Assembly: GCF_023715785.1 (NCBI RefSeq)
Contig: NZ_JAMBOX010000001.1
Span: 868,001 to 932,000 of the forward strand
Reading direction: 5' to 3'
Length of the DNA stretch: 64,000 nucleotides
DNA from: Neobacillus niacini
Lineage (GTDB): Bacteria; Bacillota; Bacilli; Bacillales; Cytobacillaceae
Shown piece by piece: positions 52,985 through 61,431 of this stretch. The translations under genes were made by a program, and so were the position numbers. How positions within the stretch are numbered: position 1 is the stretch's first letter; each line of letters starts with the position of its first letter. The notes under the pieces are model-generated. The model had not been told where the DNA came from and ran no database searches. It saw only the letters and a program-made list of their open reading frames with translations.

Positions 52985-54042
52985 TTATTGAAAAGAGATT
53001 TGGTTTCTTCCACTATCTTTCGCCTCATAAAGAAGTTTATCAGCTTTTTCTACTAATTGGTCTGAAGTTTCACCAGTATGTTTACAACATCCAAAACTCA
53101 TTGTTACAGAAAATGCTTCTCCATTACAGTAAAATATGTGGTTGGCAACTGATTGTTTGATTTCAACTAAAAGCTTGCTCACCTCGTTTTGTTCGTTATG
53201 ATAAAAAATAATGACAAACTCTTCTCCTCCGTACCTAAAAACCTCCCCTTGTTTTCCAGTGATAATAGAAGTAATAATTAACGCAATTTGACGTAATACT
53301 TTATCTCCCATTACATGTCCATATTTATCATTAATTGATTTAAACTTATCGATATCCGAAATTGCAAGGTAAAAACCTACACCTCTGTGTAGATCTTTTT
53401 GTAAATATTCCTGAAATGAACGATGATTTAATAAGTTGGTAAGATAATCACGATTTGCAGCTTCGGCTAACAAATTTTTTTCTGAATGATGTTTTCTTTC
53501 TCTTGAAACAATAATTCCTCCTAAACCACCAACCAGCAACAAAAACAAAACTTGACAGAGATAATTGATTAAACTATTTAAAGAATAGGCATCTTGGGCT
53601 TGCATGAAAAAAGTGATAGAGTATTCCATAATAAATAGAATGGAAGCCATGATTCCACCTGTATATCCCCAATAAACAACAATATGTAAAATAATTAAAT
53701 AGGCTATTGGAAATAGCGGGCTATCCATTCCTCCAGTTAAGGGAATTAGGGCAGAAAAAGCAACAAAGTCAAAAGCTGGTCCGCCTTTAGTCCATATTGT
53801 GTACTTCTTTGACCCTCGAGGTGACTTATGTAAGTAATAATCTGAAATACCCATATAGAGCTTCCAAAAACAACTAAAACTAAAAAAAGGCTAAGTCTTA
53901 AATGTACTGGATTTTTAAGATATTGCACGGAGAAGACAATAATTGACACGACCGTAAACAACCAGCGCAAAGAAGAAAAAATTATTTCAAGTGCGTGGTC
54001 TGAATGATAAGCATCCTTAAATAATAATTTCATGTTGAACAC
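52985..54042 (-). pseudogene. Membrane GGDEF diguanylate cyclase, split by a frameshift
   Basis: Two overlapping frames encode one protein of about 350 residues. The first (54042 to 53746) gives the N-terminal membrane helices (LRWLFTVVSIIVFSVQYLKN). The second (to 52985) gives more helices and a GGDEF domain with RDYLTNLLNHRSF and the active RYGGEEF motif. One extra base in the A7 tract at 53882-53888 (T7 on the coding strand) joins the frames. The GGEEF site is intact, so c-di-GMP synthesis is plausible if frame is restored. No RxxD inhibitory site is seen. It lies 23 bases downstream of the HD-GYP gene. Confidence 0.8.
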
Positions 54043-54065
54043 ATCCTATATATCTGTCTAACAGA

Positions 54066-54977
54066 TTAGGTAACTCGCCCTTCTTTTTTTAATATTTGTT
54101 CAAATGCGCACACCACCTCTTTATCATAATGGGAGCCAGCTAGTCTCTTAAGTTCATCTATGGCAATCTGTTCTTTAAACGCTTTTCTATAAGCCCGATC
54201 TTCTGTCATTGCATCAAATGTATCACTTACAGCTATAATTCTTGCTTCTAAAAGGATATCATCTCCACTTAATCCATACGGGTAGCCTTTCCCATTCATC
54301 CTTTCATGATGTTGTTCAATAATAGGGGCAAGTTCCTTATAAAATGAATTCTTCAACATTTCTGCTCCGTCTGCAGGGTGTTTCTTAATTATTTCAAATT
54401 CTTCATCTGTTAAACGTCCAGGTTTATTTAAAATCCCAATTGGGACATTAATTTTACCTATGTCATGAAGCACTGCTGCCACTGTTAAATTCTCTAATTG
54501 TTCTTTACTTAGTTTTAATTTTTTTGCTATTTTCACGGAATATTTTGCCACTCGATCACTATGCTTATGGGTATATCTATCTTTTATTTCTACTTGTTTC
54601 ATAATTTCCATAAGCGAGGATATGTCTCTACTTATATGAACAAAGGTTTGTTCCGTAAACACGCATAGTAAGGTTACGGGCAAAAGGGCGGTAAAGTGAA
54701 TTGGATTTTTAATACCCCTTGCAGAAAAATAATCCCCAGGCTCTAATGTAAACTTTTTATGATCAAGTTCACAAACGACTTGTCCAGATAATAGATAATA
54801 AAATTCCAGAGCATTAGCGTTCTCGCTTGGATAAATATAGAACATTCTACCTTCTTCTATTACTTGGTGGATAACTTCAACTCCATCTCCCCGAGTTAGC
54901 AGACTAAATACTCCATTATTTTCGAAATCTACTTTTTCGACAAAAGACCCTTTTTTTCCAATCATAAAGCCTTCCAT
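54066..54977 (-). CDS. HD-GYP cyclic-di-GMP phosphodiesterase with cupin-like N-terminus
   Basis: 303-residue cytoplasmic protein. Residues about 35-105 form a cupin-like beta domain, and about 130-300 an HD-GYP domain with VLHDIGKINVPIGILNKPG, KKHPADGAEML, IIEQHHERMNGKGYPYG (the GYP part) and AVSDTFDAMTEDRAYRKA, all metal ligands present. It would hydrolyse c-di-GMP. AAGGCGGG precedes the ATG. It is followed directly by the diguanylate cyclase gene and preceded by the riboswitch-controlled secreted protein, forming a c-di-GMP turnover locus. Confidence 0.9.
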   Translation of the reverse strand: MEGFMIGKKGSFVEKVDFENNGVFSLLTRGDGVEVIHQVIEEGRMFYIYPSENANALEFYYLLSGQVVCELDHKKFTLEPGDYFSARGIKNPIHFTALLPVTLLCVFTEQTFVHISRDISSLMEIMKQVEIKDRYTHKHSDRVAKYSVKIAKKLKLSKEQLENLTVAAVLHDIGKINVPIGILNKPGRLTDEEFEIIKKHPADGAEMLKNSFYKELAPIIEQHHERMNGKGYPYGLSGDDILLEARIIAVSDTFDAMTEDRAYRKAFKEQIAIDELKRLAGSHYDKEVVCAFEQILKKEGRVT

Positions 54978-54999
54978 GCTATCCCGCCTTAATACTAAT

Positions 55000-55027
55000 A
55001 AAACGAGCTCAATAAGAACTCGTTTCT
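55000..55027 (-). terminator. Terminator between the secreted coiled-coil and HD-GYP genes
   Basis: AAACGAG pairs with CTCGTTT (on the minus strand GAAACGAGTTC...GAGCTCGTTTTATT). It lies about 36 bases beyond the stop at 55063. Confidence 0.7.
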
Positions 55028-55062
55028 ATTTACTAAATATTTTTCGGAAATGTGGAATAAGT

Positions 55063-55752
55063 TCAGCATCCGACTATTCTAATAGGATCAATCCACACCC
55101 ACTTATCAGCAAAACGAACTAGCTGCCAGCTGCATTCAGCTTGAACGCCCTTTTTAGCAGCCTTTTTAATCGTTTCATTCGACATTATAAGTGTTTCTTC
55201 AAAGACACCGGTAATAACTTTATCTAATTCCTTTGTAAATCGTTTTGTTTTTTCTTCAGATTTAGCTGATTTTTCATCCAAATTCTGATTAAGCTTATTG
55301 ATTTTTTCTTCTAACTTTTGAACGTCTTTACCATCCCCAGACAATAGCTGTCCTGTAATCTTATCAATTTCCTGATTGATCTCAGTTATTTTGCTATTAA
55401 TTTTTGCTTGTTGTTCGTCTAACTTGGCATTAATTTCTGCTAGCTTCTTATGTAATTCATTTTGTTTTTTTATATCGTTTTTAGCAACTTCTAAATCAGA
55501 TAATGCCTTTTCTTTTTCACCCTTTAACTTTACGATTTTATCTCCTTCTTCGATTTTGCGAATGTCAAGAAGATAGTCCGCTTGCAATCGATCAGCTTTA
55601 CCTACCGCTTCTTCTATCTTTTTATCAATTTCCTTGTTTGTCTTTTCAATTAGTTCAATTCCTTTTTGATAATCATCTTCAGCAGCAAAAGCTGGAGATG
55701 CAATTCCTAAAAATACTGCAGCTGAAAATAAAATCGCCAATACCTTTTTCAT
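55063..55752 (-). CDS. Secreted coiled-coil protein under c-di-GMP riboswitch control
   Basis: 229-residue exported protein: signal peptide about 1-23 ending in PAFAAE, then a long charged coiled coil (about 25-175, heptad-rich EKINKLNQNLDEKSAKSEEK and similar), and a small C-terminal region, CSWQLVRFADKWVWIDPIRI. I do not recognise a named family. The coiled coil suggests an extracellular filament, adhesin or wall-associated spacer. The upstream riboswitch and terminator indicate expression tied to c-di-GMP level, as expected for a surface or biofilm factor. Confidence 0.75.
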   Translation of the reverse strand: MKKVLAILFSAAVFLGIASPAFAAEDDYQKGIELIEKTNKEIDKKIEEAVGKADRLQADYLLDIRKIEEGDKIVKLKGEKEKALSDLEVAKNDIKKQNELHKKLAEINAKLDEQQAKINSKITEINQEIDKITGQLLSGDGKDVQKLEEKINKLNQNLDEKSAKSEEKTKRFTKELDKVITGVFEETLIMSNETIKKAAKKGVQAECSWQLVRFADKWVWIDPIRIVGC

Positions 55753-55789
55753 ACTGTTGCTTCACACCCCATTTTTCTATTTAGACGAC

Positions 55790-55818
55790 AAAAAGACCCG
55801 ATGGATGAAATAGGGCCT
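55790..55818 (-). terminator. Riboswitch expression-platform terminator
   Basis: On the minus strand AGGCCC pairs with GGGTCT (one wobble) around a loop of about 12 bases and is followed by TTTTTGTC. It lies between the aptamer and the coiled-coil gene. GGGTCT could alternatively pair with AGACCC in the aptamer's 5' flank. Confidence 0.6.
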
Positions 55819-55827
55819 TTCTTCTTT

Positions 55828-55910
55828 TCGCAACTGGCCTGGCATAGTAAATACCTACTTTAGCCCCTATAGTTTTGCGTTTGTATTCTTTTAGATAGGT
55901 TGCCCTCTGG
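55828..55910 (-). ncRNA. Cyclic-di-GMP-I (GEMM-I) riboswitch aptamer
   Basis: Minus-strand RNA contains the GEMM-I landmarks in order: GGGCAACC at the 5' end, ACGCAAAACTATAGGGGCTAAAG (read in two parts: ACGCAAAACTATAGG, then GGCTAAAG), a variable stem, ACTATGCCAGGCC and the closing GTTGC that pairs with GCAAC. These match the c-di-GMP-I consensus CGCAAAGC..GGG.CUAA..UGGCAGCCGGGUUGC closely, with typical substitutions. A terminator follows. The gene pair making and degrading c-di-GMP lies just downstream, which strengthens the call. Confidence 0.78.
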
Positions 55911-55933
55911 GTCTATTTTATTATCTACCCTTA

Positions 55934-55954
55934 TTATACAGGGTATAAATACCC
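55934..55954 (-). promoter_or_regulatory. Promoter of the riboswitch with an internal palindrome
   Basis: A TATAAT -10 element is on the minus strand at about 55939-55934, and GGGTATAAATACCC (55941-55954) is a perfect inverted repeat in the spacer. The palindrome may be an operator adding protein control above the riboswitch. Confidence 0.5.
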
Positions 55955-56077
55955 AATTCCATGACTGATTTTGTCATATTTTGTATTTTTTTAAATTATA
56001 TTGGTGTATTTGTAAAATATTGCAAAAATAGTTAGGTGTTTTGAGAATACGCAAGCAATAGTATTATCCTAAAATAG

Positions 56078-56095
56078 GTAAAAAACTACCTCTAT
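56078..56095 (-). repeat. Partial copy of the rlmH downstream flank
   Basis: GTAAAAAACTACCTCTAT matches the sequence just beyond rlmH (GTAAAAAACTGCCTCTAT, 56220-56237) at 17 of 18 positions, in the same orientation, 142 bases away. Confidence 0.55.
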
Positions 56096-56130
56096 CCTCT
56101 AGAAGGGAATCAATTGACTTTAACATTAGG

Positions 56131-56176
56131 GTCAGTCCCCCGCTATGATATCACTTTAAAGCAGCGGGGGAATGAC
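56131..56176. repeat. Isolated strong hairpin beside rlmH
   Basis: GTCAGTCCCCCGCT and AGCGGGGGAATGAC form a 14-base inverted repeat with one mismatch. No T-run follows. The arm sequence resembles the GTCACTCCCC arms of the REP-like elements. Confidence 0.5.
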
Positions 56177-56233
56177 TCCAAAATTACAACTATATCAATG
56201 CAGTATACTGAATATTAATGTAAAAAACTGCCT

Positions 56234-56713
56234 CTATTTATGATATGGTTCATTCCTGTTAATCCGAAACGCTCGATAAATTTGCTCAACCAATATCAAC
56301 CGCATCAGCTGGTGGGGAAAGGTCATCCGGGAAAATGATAATTTCTCATCCGATCTTGCCAATACCTCATCGCTTAGACCCAATGAACCGCCAATCACAA
56401 AGGCAATCTTGCTTTTGCCGTAGGTGGCCAGCTTATCTAGTGATTCTGCCAACTCTTCCGACGATTGCATCTTTCCTTGGATCGCCAAGACAATCACATA
56501 TGTATCCTGGCTGATTTTTGCTAATATCCGCTCGCCCTCTTTTTGCTTCACCTGAATCATTTCTAGTTCACTTAATTGCTCCGGCGCCTTTTCATCCGCG
56601 ACTTCAATAACCTCGACCTTAGCATAGGCCGACAAACGCTTCAAATATTCCTCGATTCCTTGCTTCAAATACTTTTCTTTTAATTTGCCAACCGTCACAA
56701 TCGAGATATTCAC
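56234..56713 (-). CDS. rlmH: 23S rRNA (pseudouridine1915-N3)-methyltransferase RlmH
   Basis: 159-residue SPOUT methyltransferase that methylates pseudouridine 1915 of 23S rRNA. Family signature: [33 protein letters not shown] near residue 105, [14 protein letters not shown] near 124 and the end [10 protein letters not shown]. It is the orfX gene used as the SCC attachment site in staphylococci. Its last 17 bases, including the stop, recur at 52821 and 39450. A DnaA-box cluster lies upstream and htrC beyond that. Confidence 0.96.
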   Translation of the reverse strand: MNISIVTVGKLKEKYLKQGIEEYLKRLSAYAKVEVIEVADEKAPEQLSELEMIQVKQKEGERILAKISQDTYVIVLAIQGKMQSSEELAESLDKLATYGKSKIAFVIGGSLGLSDEVLARSDEKLSFSRMTFPHQLMRLILVEQIYRAFRINRNEPYHK

Positions 56714-57012
56714 AATCCACAGCCCTTTTCAACTTGATTATAAACAGCATACGAACAAGATATCCACAGAAGTTATCCACATATTCACATTTTTTGTCCA
56801 CATTTTGTATGGAATCATTTGTTCGCCACAACATATACAGCCTGTTTTTCGCAAAATCCACAGGTTGTTGATAACTTATCCACAGAAATTTTATCTAAAA
56901 CGGGAAAAGTTTCATATTCAATCACAATTGACTCTAATGCGATATCCACATGTTCTTCACAGCTATAAATCATTTTTTCTTCACCTTTCCAAAGAAAATC
57001 TTCTTATCCACC
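56713..57012. promoter_or_regulatory. DnaA-box cluster upstream of rlmH
   Basis: Two perfect TTATCCACA boxes (56773-56781, 56876-56884) and at least six one-mismatch forms lie in 300 non-coding bases: ATATCCACA at 56760 and 56942, ATATTCACA at 56781, TTGTCCACA at 56794, TTATCCACC at 57004, and TTATCAACA on the minus strand at 56866-56874. Others are weaker. In B. subtilis the region upstream of this gene (yydA) is one of the known DnaA-box clusters that restrain initiation. Confidence 0.85.
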
Positions 57013-57048
57013 ATTTTTTACTTAAACCTCATACATCATACCAAAATC

Positions 57049-57081
57049 AAACAGGGAAGTGAATCACTCACTTCCCTGTTT
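57049..57081 (-). terminator. Terminator after the HtrA-type protease gene
   Basis: AAACAGGGAAGTGA pairs perfectly with TCACTTCCCTGTTT around a 5-base loop; minus-strand GATTTTGG follows. Confidence 0.8.
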
Positions 57082-57085
57082 CAAC

Positions 57086-58321
57086 TTATTGTGTTTTTTC
57101 TCCGGCCAACGTTAATCTTGTTTCCTTTAAATCGCCGCCACGATAATACTTTATCGTCATTTGCTCGCCAATTTTCTTTTCCTGATATAAATGCTTCCGT
57201 AAATCAATTACGTCATTGATCTTTTTTCCATCCATTTCAACAATGACATCCAATTCTTTTAACCCGGCCACCGCTGCTGGTGAGCCTGGAACGACCTGGC
57301 GTATCGCTACTCCATGGGTCACATCACGTGGCAGCTTTAAAGCTTCAGCCTGGTAATAAGCAGGAATTTCTTCAACGGATTTTAAATCAATACCCATATA
57401 TGGCCGCTTGACCGAACCAAACTGCTCAAGGTCGTTAATTACCGGCTTCGCTGAATTAATTGGAATCGACAACCCAATTCCCTCAACGGCTGACTGGGCA
57501 ATTTTCATTGAGTTGATCCCAATGACCTGCCCGGCCATATTAATAAGCGCCCCACCGCTGTTTCCAGGGTTAATGGCGGCATCCGTCTGCAATACTTCCG
57601 ATTGCCAATCGACGACCCCGTCCTGGTTGATATCTGTCGGGATTGCCCGATTCAACCCCGAAATGATCCCTTGGGTGACAGAACCGGAGAAGGTCGGGCC
57701 AAGCGGGTTACCGATGGCAATGACTGGCTCACCCATTTTTAATGAATCTGAATCGCCAAACTCTGCAACCTTTTTAATTTGTGCTGCATCAATCTCCAGT
57801 ACGGCCAAATCGGTCCAAATATCGCTTCCAAGTAGGGTTGCGGGAATCTTCGTCCCATCCGACAGGCTGACCTCCAATCTGGAAGCCCCTTCGACAACGT
57901 GATGGTTTGTCACCACATAGGCTTTATTGCCGGCCTTCTTGTAAATGACGCCTGAGCCGGTTCCTGCCGGATCTTCCCTGTTGTTTCCTTCATCGAACCA
58001 AAAGCTCGACGATTGGAGATTATTGATTCCGACAACTGCCTCTGCCGTTTTATCAATGGCCTTGGTCGTGTCGGTATTCACGTCATAAGAAATTTGCCGA
58101 ACGACCTTTTGATTATTATTTCCATTGTTGGTGGCAGTTGGGGCAGTCTGGCCCGGTTCCACTGTATAAGGAAGAACACCTCGTTCAGACAAGGCAGGAA
58201 TCGAAATAATTACGAGCAGGGCACCCAGTACCGCGCCCACTAAACTAGCAATCAAAATTCCGCCTCTGTTTCCTTTCTGCTCCCGATATCGATTTGGAGA
58301 ATGATCATCATAATACCCCAT
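57086..58321 (-). CDS. htrC: HtrA-like membrane serine protease
   Basis: 411-residue S1C protease with one N-terminal membrane helix (about 20-42), a Gln/Asn/Thr-rich linker, a trypsin-like domain and a C-terminal PDZ domain. Catalytic triad: histidine in TNHHVVEG near 140, aspartate in WTDLAVLE near 171 and serine in NPGNSGGALIN near 255. It degrades or folds damaged exported proteins. The position between walJ and rlmH is that of htrC (yyxA/yycK) in B. subtilis. Confidence 0.93.
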   Translation of the reverse strand: MGYYDDHSPNRYREQKGNRGGILIASLVGAVLGALLVIISIPALSERGVLPYTVEPGQTAPTATNNGNNNQKVVRQISYDVNTDTTKAIDKTAEAVVGINNLQSSSFWFDEGNNREDPAGTGSGVIYKKAGNKAYVVTNHHVVEGASRLEVSLSDGTKIPATLLGSDIWTDLAVLEIDAAQIKKVAEFGDSDSLKMGEPVIAIGNPLGPTFSGSVTQGIISGLNRAIPTDINQDGVVDWQSEVLQTDAAINPGNSGGALINMAGQVIGINSMKIAQSAVEGIGLSIPINSAKPVINDLEQFGSVKRPYMGIDLKSVEEIPAYYQAEALKLPRDVTHGVAIRQVVPGSPAAVAGLKELDVIVEMDGKKINDVIDLRKHLYQEKKIGEQMTIKYYRGGDLKETRLTLAGEKTQ

Positions 58322-58461
58322 GTTACACCATTCCTCTCTTTCGAAACAATTGCTAAACTATATTTTGGCTTATAATAACAATTATACTCTTTCAGAGAAA
58401 ATTTACTTAAAAATTGCATATATTTACATAAAACTTACGACTTTGTTCATAAATTTTTAAT

Positions 58462-58494
58462 AAAAAAAGCGAGGCCCCTGAAAGACGGCCCCAC
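58462..58494 (-). terminator. Terminator after walJ
   Basis: On the minus strand GTGGGGCC and GGCCTCGC pair with wobble and are followed by TTTTTTTATT. It separates the wal operon from the protease gene. Confidence 0.75.
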
Positions 58495-58509
58495 TTAATA
58501 AAAGAACTG

Positions 58510-59316
58510 CTACACTGCTGTTAAAATCGTCGGTATTTTCGGGTCGGTGTCATACAATTCAAACTGTTCGCCTACAATGATGCCACGGCTTTGCAACGTT
58601 TGGGTCACCGACATCCTGGCCAAGTCCTTCATGTTATTATCAAGGCTTAAATGGGCAAGATAGACTCGCTTCGTTTGGTCTCCAATACAATCGCTCATCG
58701 CCAAGGCGGCATCCTCATTGGAGACATGGCCAACATCACTCAAGATCCGGCGCTTGATATTCCATGGGTAACGCCCCATTCGAAGCATCTGGACATCATG
58801 GTTGGATTCGAATATATAAACATCGGCATTGGAGATAATCCCCTTCATCCGGTCACTCACATAGCCTGTGTCAGTAATTTGCACAAGCTTCTTCCCGCCA
58901 TGATGAAAGACATAGAACATCGGCTCCGCAGCGTCATGGGAAACACCGAACGATTCAATCTCAACTGAACCGAAGCTCTTTACCGATTCCATATCAAACA
59001 CAAACTTCTGTTCAGTTGGAATCACCCCGACTGAACTTTCCATCGCCTGCCACGTTTTTTCGTTGGCGTAGACGGGCAATTTATATTTACGGGCGAGAAC
59101 CCCGATTCCTTTAATATGGTCACTGTGCTCATGCGTGACAAAAATGGCGGACAGCTTGCTAATATCGCGGTCAATATGCTCAAACAGCTGCTCCATTTGC
59201 TTGCCGCTGTGTCCGGCATCCACCAGGAAGGAGTGTTCATCGGACTCTACATATAGAGCGTTCCCGGTACTGCCGCTAGACAGAATGCTATAACGTAAAG
59301 ACATACTATTGTTCAC
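58510..59316 (-). CDS. walJ: MBL-fold hydrolase WalJ (YycJ)
   Basis: 268-residue metallo-beta-lactamase-fold protein, a likely exonuclease linked to DNA replication and the wal operon. The metal motif [17 protein letters not shown] lies near residue 60, and [11 protein letters not shown] near 145 and LAHLSLDNN near 220 are typical family positions. Its start overlaps walI by four bases (ATGA). Last gene of the wal operon before the terminator. Confidence 0.94.
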   Translation of the reverse strand: MNNSMSLRYSILSSGSTGNALYVESDEHSFLVDAGHSGKQMEQLFEHIDRDISKLSAIFVTHEHSDHIKGIGVLARKYKLPVYANEKTWQAMESSVGVIPTEQKFVFDMESVKSFGSVEIESFGVSHDAAEPMFYVFHHGGKKLVQITDTGYVSDRMKGIISNADVYIFESNHDVQMLRMGRYPWNIKRRILSDVGHVSNEDAALAMSDCIGDQTKRVYLAHLSLDNNMKDLARMSVTQTLQSRGIIVGEQFELYDTDPKIPTILTAV

Positions 59317-60113
59317 TCCACATTTGTTTTTTCATCGCTATTAAATTGAATAATCTGCCCCTCAAAGGCGTTGACATACAGGCTGTCCTTATCATTCACG
59401 ACAATGCGCCAGGTTGGGGCGAGTACCTGGGAGGCCGCCAGCTGAATCCTCGTTGAATAACCCAGCTCAACATTGGTAATCTTGGATTTCGGCTTCAATT
59501 CACCCTTTTGGTGCAGGGTTTCGATTGCCTTCAAGGGCGTCAGGATTTCTTCTTTTGCGGCTAACCTTTCGATTTCCTCGAGATAGGTTTGCTGATAGGC
59601 TACAATCTGGTTATCGGAATTAACCGTAAAAACGATCATGCCATTAATATTTTTATATAATCGGAAGTTCTCAAATTGTTGAAAATAGGTTATCGTATTT
59701 TTCTTGTCATCTTTTTCCCCAAATTGATATTGATCTCCGTTTAGGATATTTTCCTTTATAAAAGAAGCAAGCTCGGATGGCTCAAATTTATTGCCTAACT
59801 GAAATGGCTTTTCCAACTCTGCTATGAGCGTGGTTCCAGGGTCTTTCAAAACAGGAATCTGCCCTTTAAGCTTCATTAGATCACTTTTAGTAAAAGATTT
59901 TGGCTGGGCGCTCAAATACTGTGCCTTAATTTGCGTTTTGGGGAGTTCAACCTCAATCTTGATTTCTTGCCCCTTAAGCTTATCTTCAAATGAAGTCTCT
60001 GTCACCACTTCAAAATTATTAGCATCCCGGATTTTCATAAATTGAAATAACAAATACACATCCAAAATCAAAAAAGTAATGATAAAAATTGTTTTAATTT
60101 TACTCCAATCCAC
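59313..60113 (-). CDS. walI: WalK regulator WalI (YycI)
   Basis: 266-residue protein with one N-terminal membrane helix (about 7-25, [16 protein letters not shown]) and an extracellular domain of the YycI fold. With WalH it holds WalK activity down in the membrane in B. subtilis. It overlaps walH by 14 bases and walJ by 4, so the genes are translationally coupled. Confidence 0.94.
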   Translation of the reverse strand: MDWSKIKTIFIITFLILDVYLLFQFMKIRDANNFEVVTETSFEDKLKGQEIKIEVELPKTQIKAQYLSAQPKSFTKSDLMKLKGQIPVLKDPGTTLIAELEKPFQLGNKFEPSELASFIKENILNGDQYQFGEKDDKKNTITYFQQFENFRLYKNINGMIVFTVNSDNQIVAYQQTYLEEIERLAAKEEILTPLKAIETLHQKGELKPKSKITNVELGYSTRIQLAASQVLAPTWRIVVNDKDSLYVNAFEGQIIQFNSDEKTNVE

Positions 60114-61431
60114 GATTAAATCCCCCCAGTTCTTCCATCGTAATCTCGCCCCACGTTCCGTGATAGCGATAGAACCAGGCTGGTTCTAGGAGGATTAGCC
60201 GATTTTCTTCCTTATCCCTTTCCATCCGATAGCCCAACACCAATTCTTCCAAAAGCTCCGGTTTAAAATTCTGCTTGCTCTGTAAAAACTCAAGGGCTGT
60301 ATGCCCGGAAGGTCGGGTGACCCGCTGCATTTCCGTTGTTAACGGAAGCTCAAGCGCTATGTTCGGCCGGATATATTGATTAATTTCATTGCGGCCCCAG
60401 GTCTGATAAATTTCCGAAAGTCCCCTGTCATTAAACACAGGGTATCCTTCAGTTGTATATAACCGAAAAGTGACAGAGGCTTGGTATTCATTTTTGTAAA
60501 CATATCGATAGGTGTCTGTCCACCCGCCATGCTCGTTAACAAAATCAATACTGCGCTTGACCAGATCATAGGAGGTTTCCACATAATCGTCCTCCGCTGT
60601 CGGATTAACATAGGAGAGGATATTTGTATCATTATTGACCGTCATTTTGCTCGTATCACTGCTATACTCTTCATTCTGCCTTACGGAATTTCTCTGGACA
60701 AAGCTTGGGTCCCTAAACAGGGCTTCTTTAAATTCATCGGAATTAAGGGTGACTGGCAAATATTTGTAGACAAACATTTCTGTTTCGCCGTCTGGCAAGA
60801 ATAGCGTCCTATTTTCACCTGCATCAAAGACAAAATATCGCGGCAGCTTTGCAGCATTTTTGAAAAAATCCCTGTTAAAGGTGTTTAAATTGGCGGGGGA
60901 GATGTTGCTGATGTACACCTGCCCAGTTGCTGTTGAGACAAAATAAACAATTCCATTTTCACTGCCGGTGTTTTCAACATTGATGATGATACGGTTAAAG
61001 TTGAACGTCGGTACCTTCTTGCCTTCAATATTTAGGACACTTCGGTATAATTCGATTGGAACCTCACCGGGAAAGATAATTTCTGCATTCCCGGCCCCAT
61101 GAGTTAACTCCTTTAAATTGCCAACCTTTTCGGTGTAATTCTTCACATCAAAAAACGACCAGCCGCTTAATTCTTTAATGAGTTTATCAAGTTCGGCCGC
61201 ATTGTTCGTCCCAAAATGGTCCCCTTTATAATGGTATAAAATCCGGTCGGGCCGAATAATTTTTGGAATTTCCTGTTTCTCGCTTAAACTAACTTCGGAA
61301 ATGGTATTGTCGCCATTTTCCATTGTTTCCAAATTCGGCTGGTAGGTCCATAGATTCCAGGTGAAAAAAATACTGACTAAAACGAGAATCACTAGTATGA
61401 TTGACTTGATACTTTCATATTTCATGACCAA
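60100..61431 (-). CDS. walH: WalK regulator WalH (YycH)
   Basis: 443-residue membrane-anchored protein with a single N-terminal helix (SIILVILVLVSIFFTWNLW, about 8-26) and a large extracytoplasmic YycH domain, including DRILYHYKGDHFG near 61 and YPVFNDRGLSEIY near 355. It overlaps walK by 10 bases. Together with WalI it modulates WalK autophosphorylation. Confidence 0.94.
   Translation of the reverse strand: MVMKYESIKSIILVILVLVSIFFTWNLWTYQPNLETMENGDNTISEVSLSEKQEIPKIIRPDRILYHYKGDHFGTNNAAELDKLIKELSGWSFFDVKNYTEKVGNLKELTHGAGNAEIIFPGEVPIELYRSVLNIEGKKVPTFNFNRIIINVENTGSENGIVYFVSTATGQVYISNISPANLNTFNRDFFKNAAKLPRYFVFDAGENRTLFLPDGETEMFVYKYLPVTLNSDEFKEALFRDPSFVQRNSVRQNEEYSSDTSKMTVNNDTNILSYVNPTAEDDYVETSYDLVKRSIDFVNEHGGWTDTYRYVYKNEYQASVTFRLYTTEGYPVFNDRGLSEIYQTWGRNEINQYIRPNIALELPLTTEMQRVTRPSGHTALEFLQSKQNFKPELLEELVLGYRMERDKEENRLILLEPAWFYRYHGTWGEITMEELGGFNRGLE

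Noticed and set aside
39450..56234. Intact SCC element with its own recombinase
   Set aside because: I looked for a large serine recombinase or other integrase in the interval and found none; only the repeat boundaries support the idea.
57301..57320. CACGTG within ATCACGTGGCAG as a third parS
   Set aside because: Only the central hexamer matches; the flanking TGTTN and AAACA bases are missing. The CACGTG at about 40618 was rejected for the same reason.
57408..57902. 164-residue plus-strand frame opposite the HtrA-type gene
   Set aside because: Antisense shadow; the minus-strand frame has a full catalytic triad and PDZ domain.
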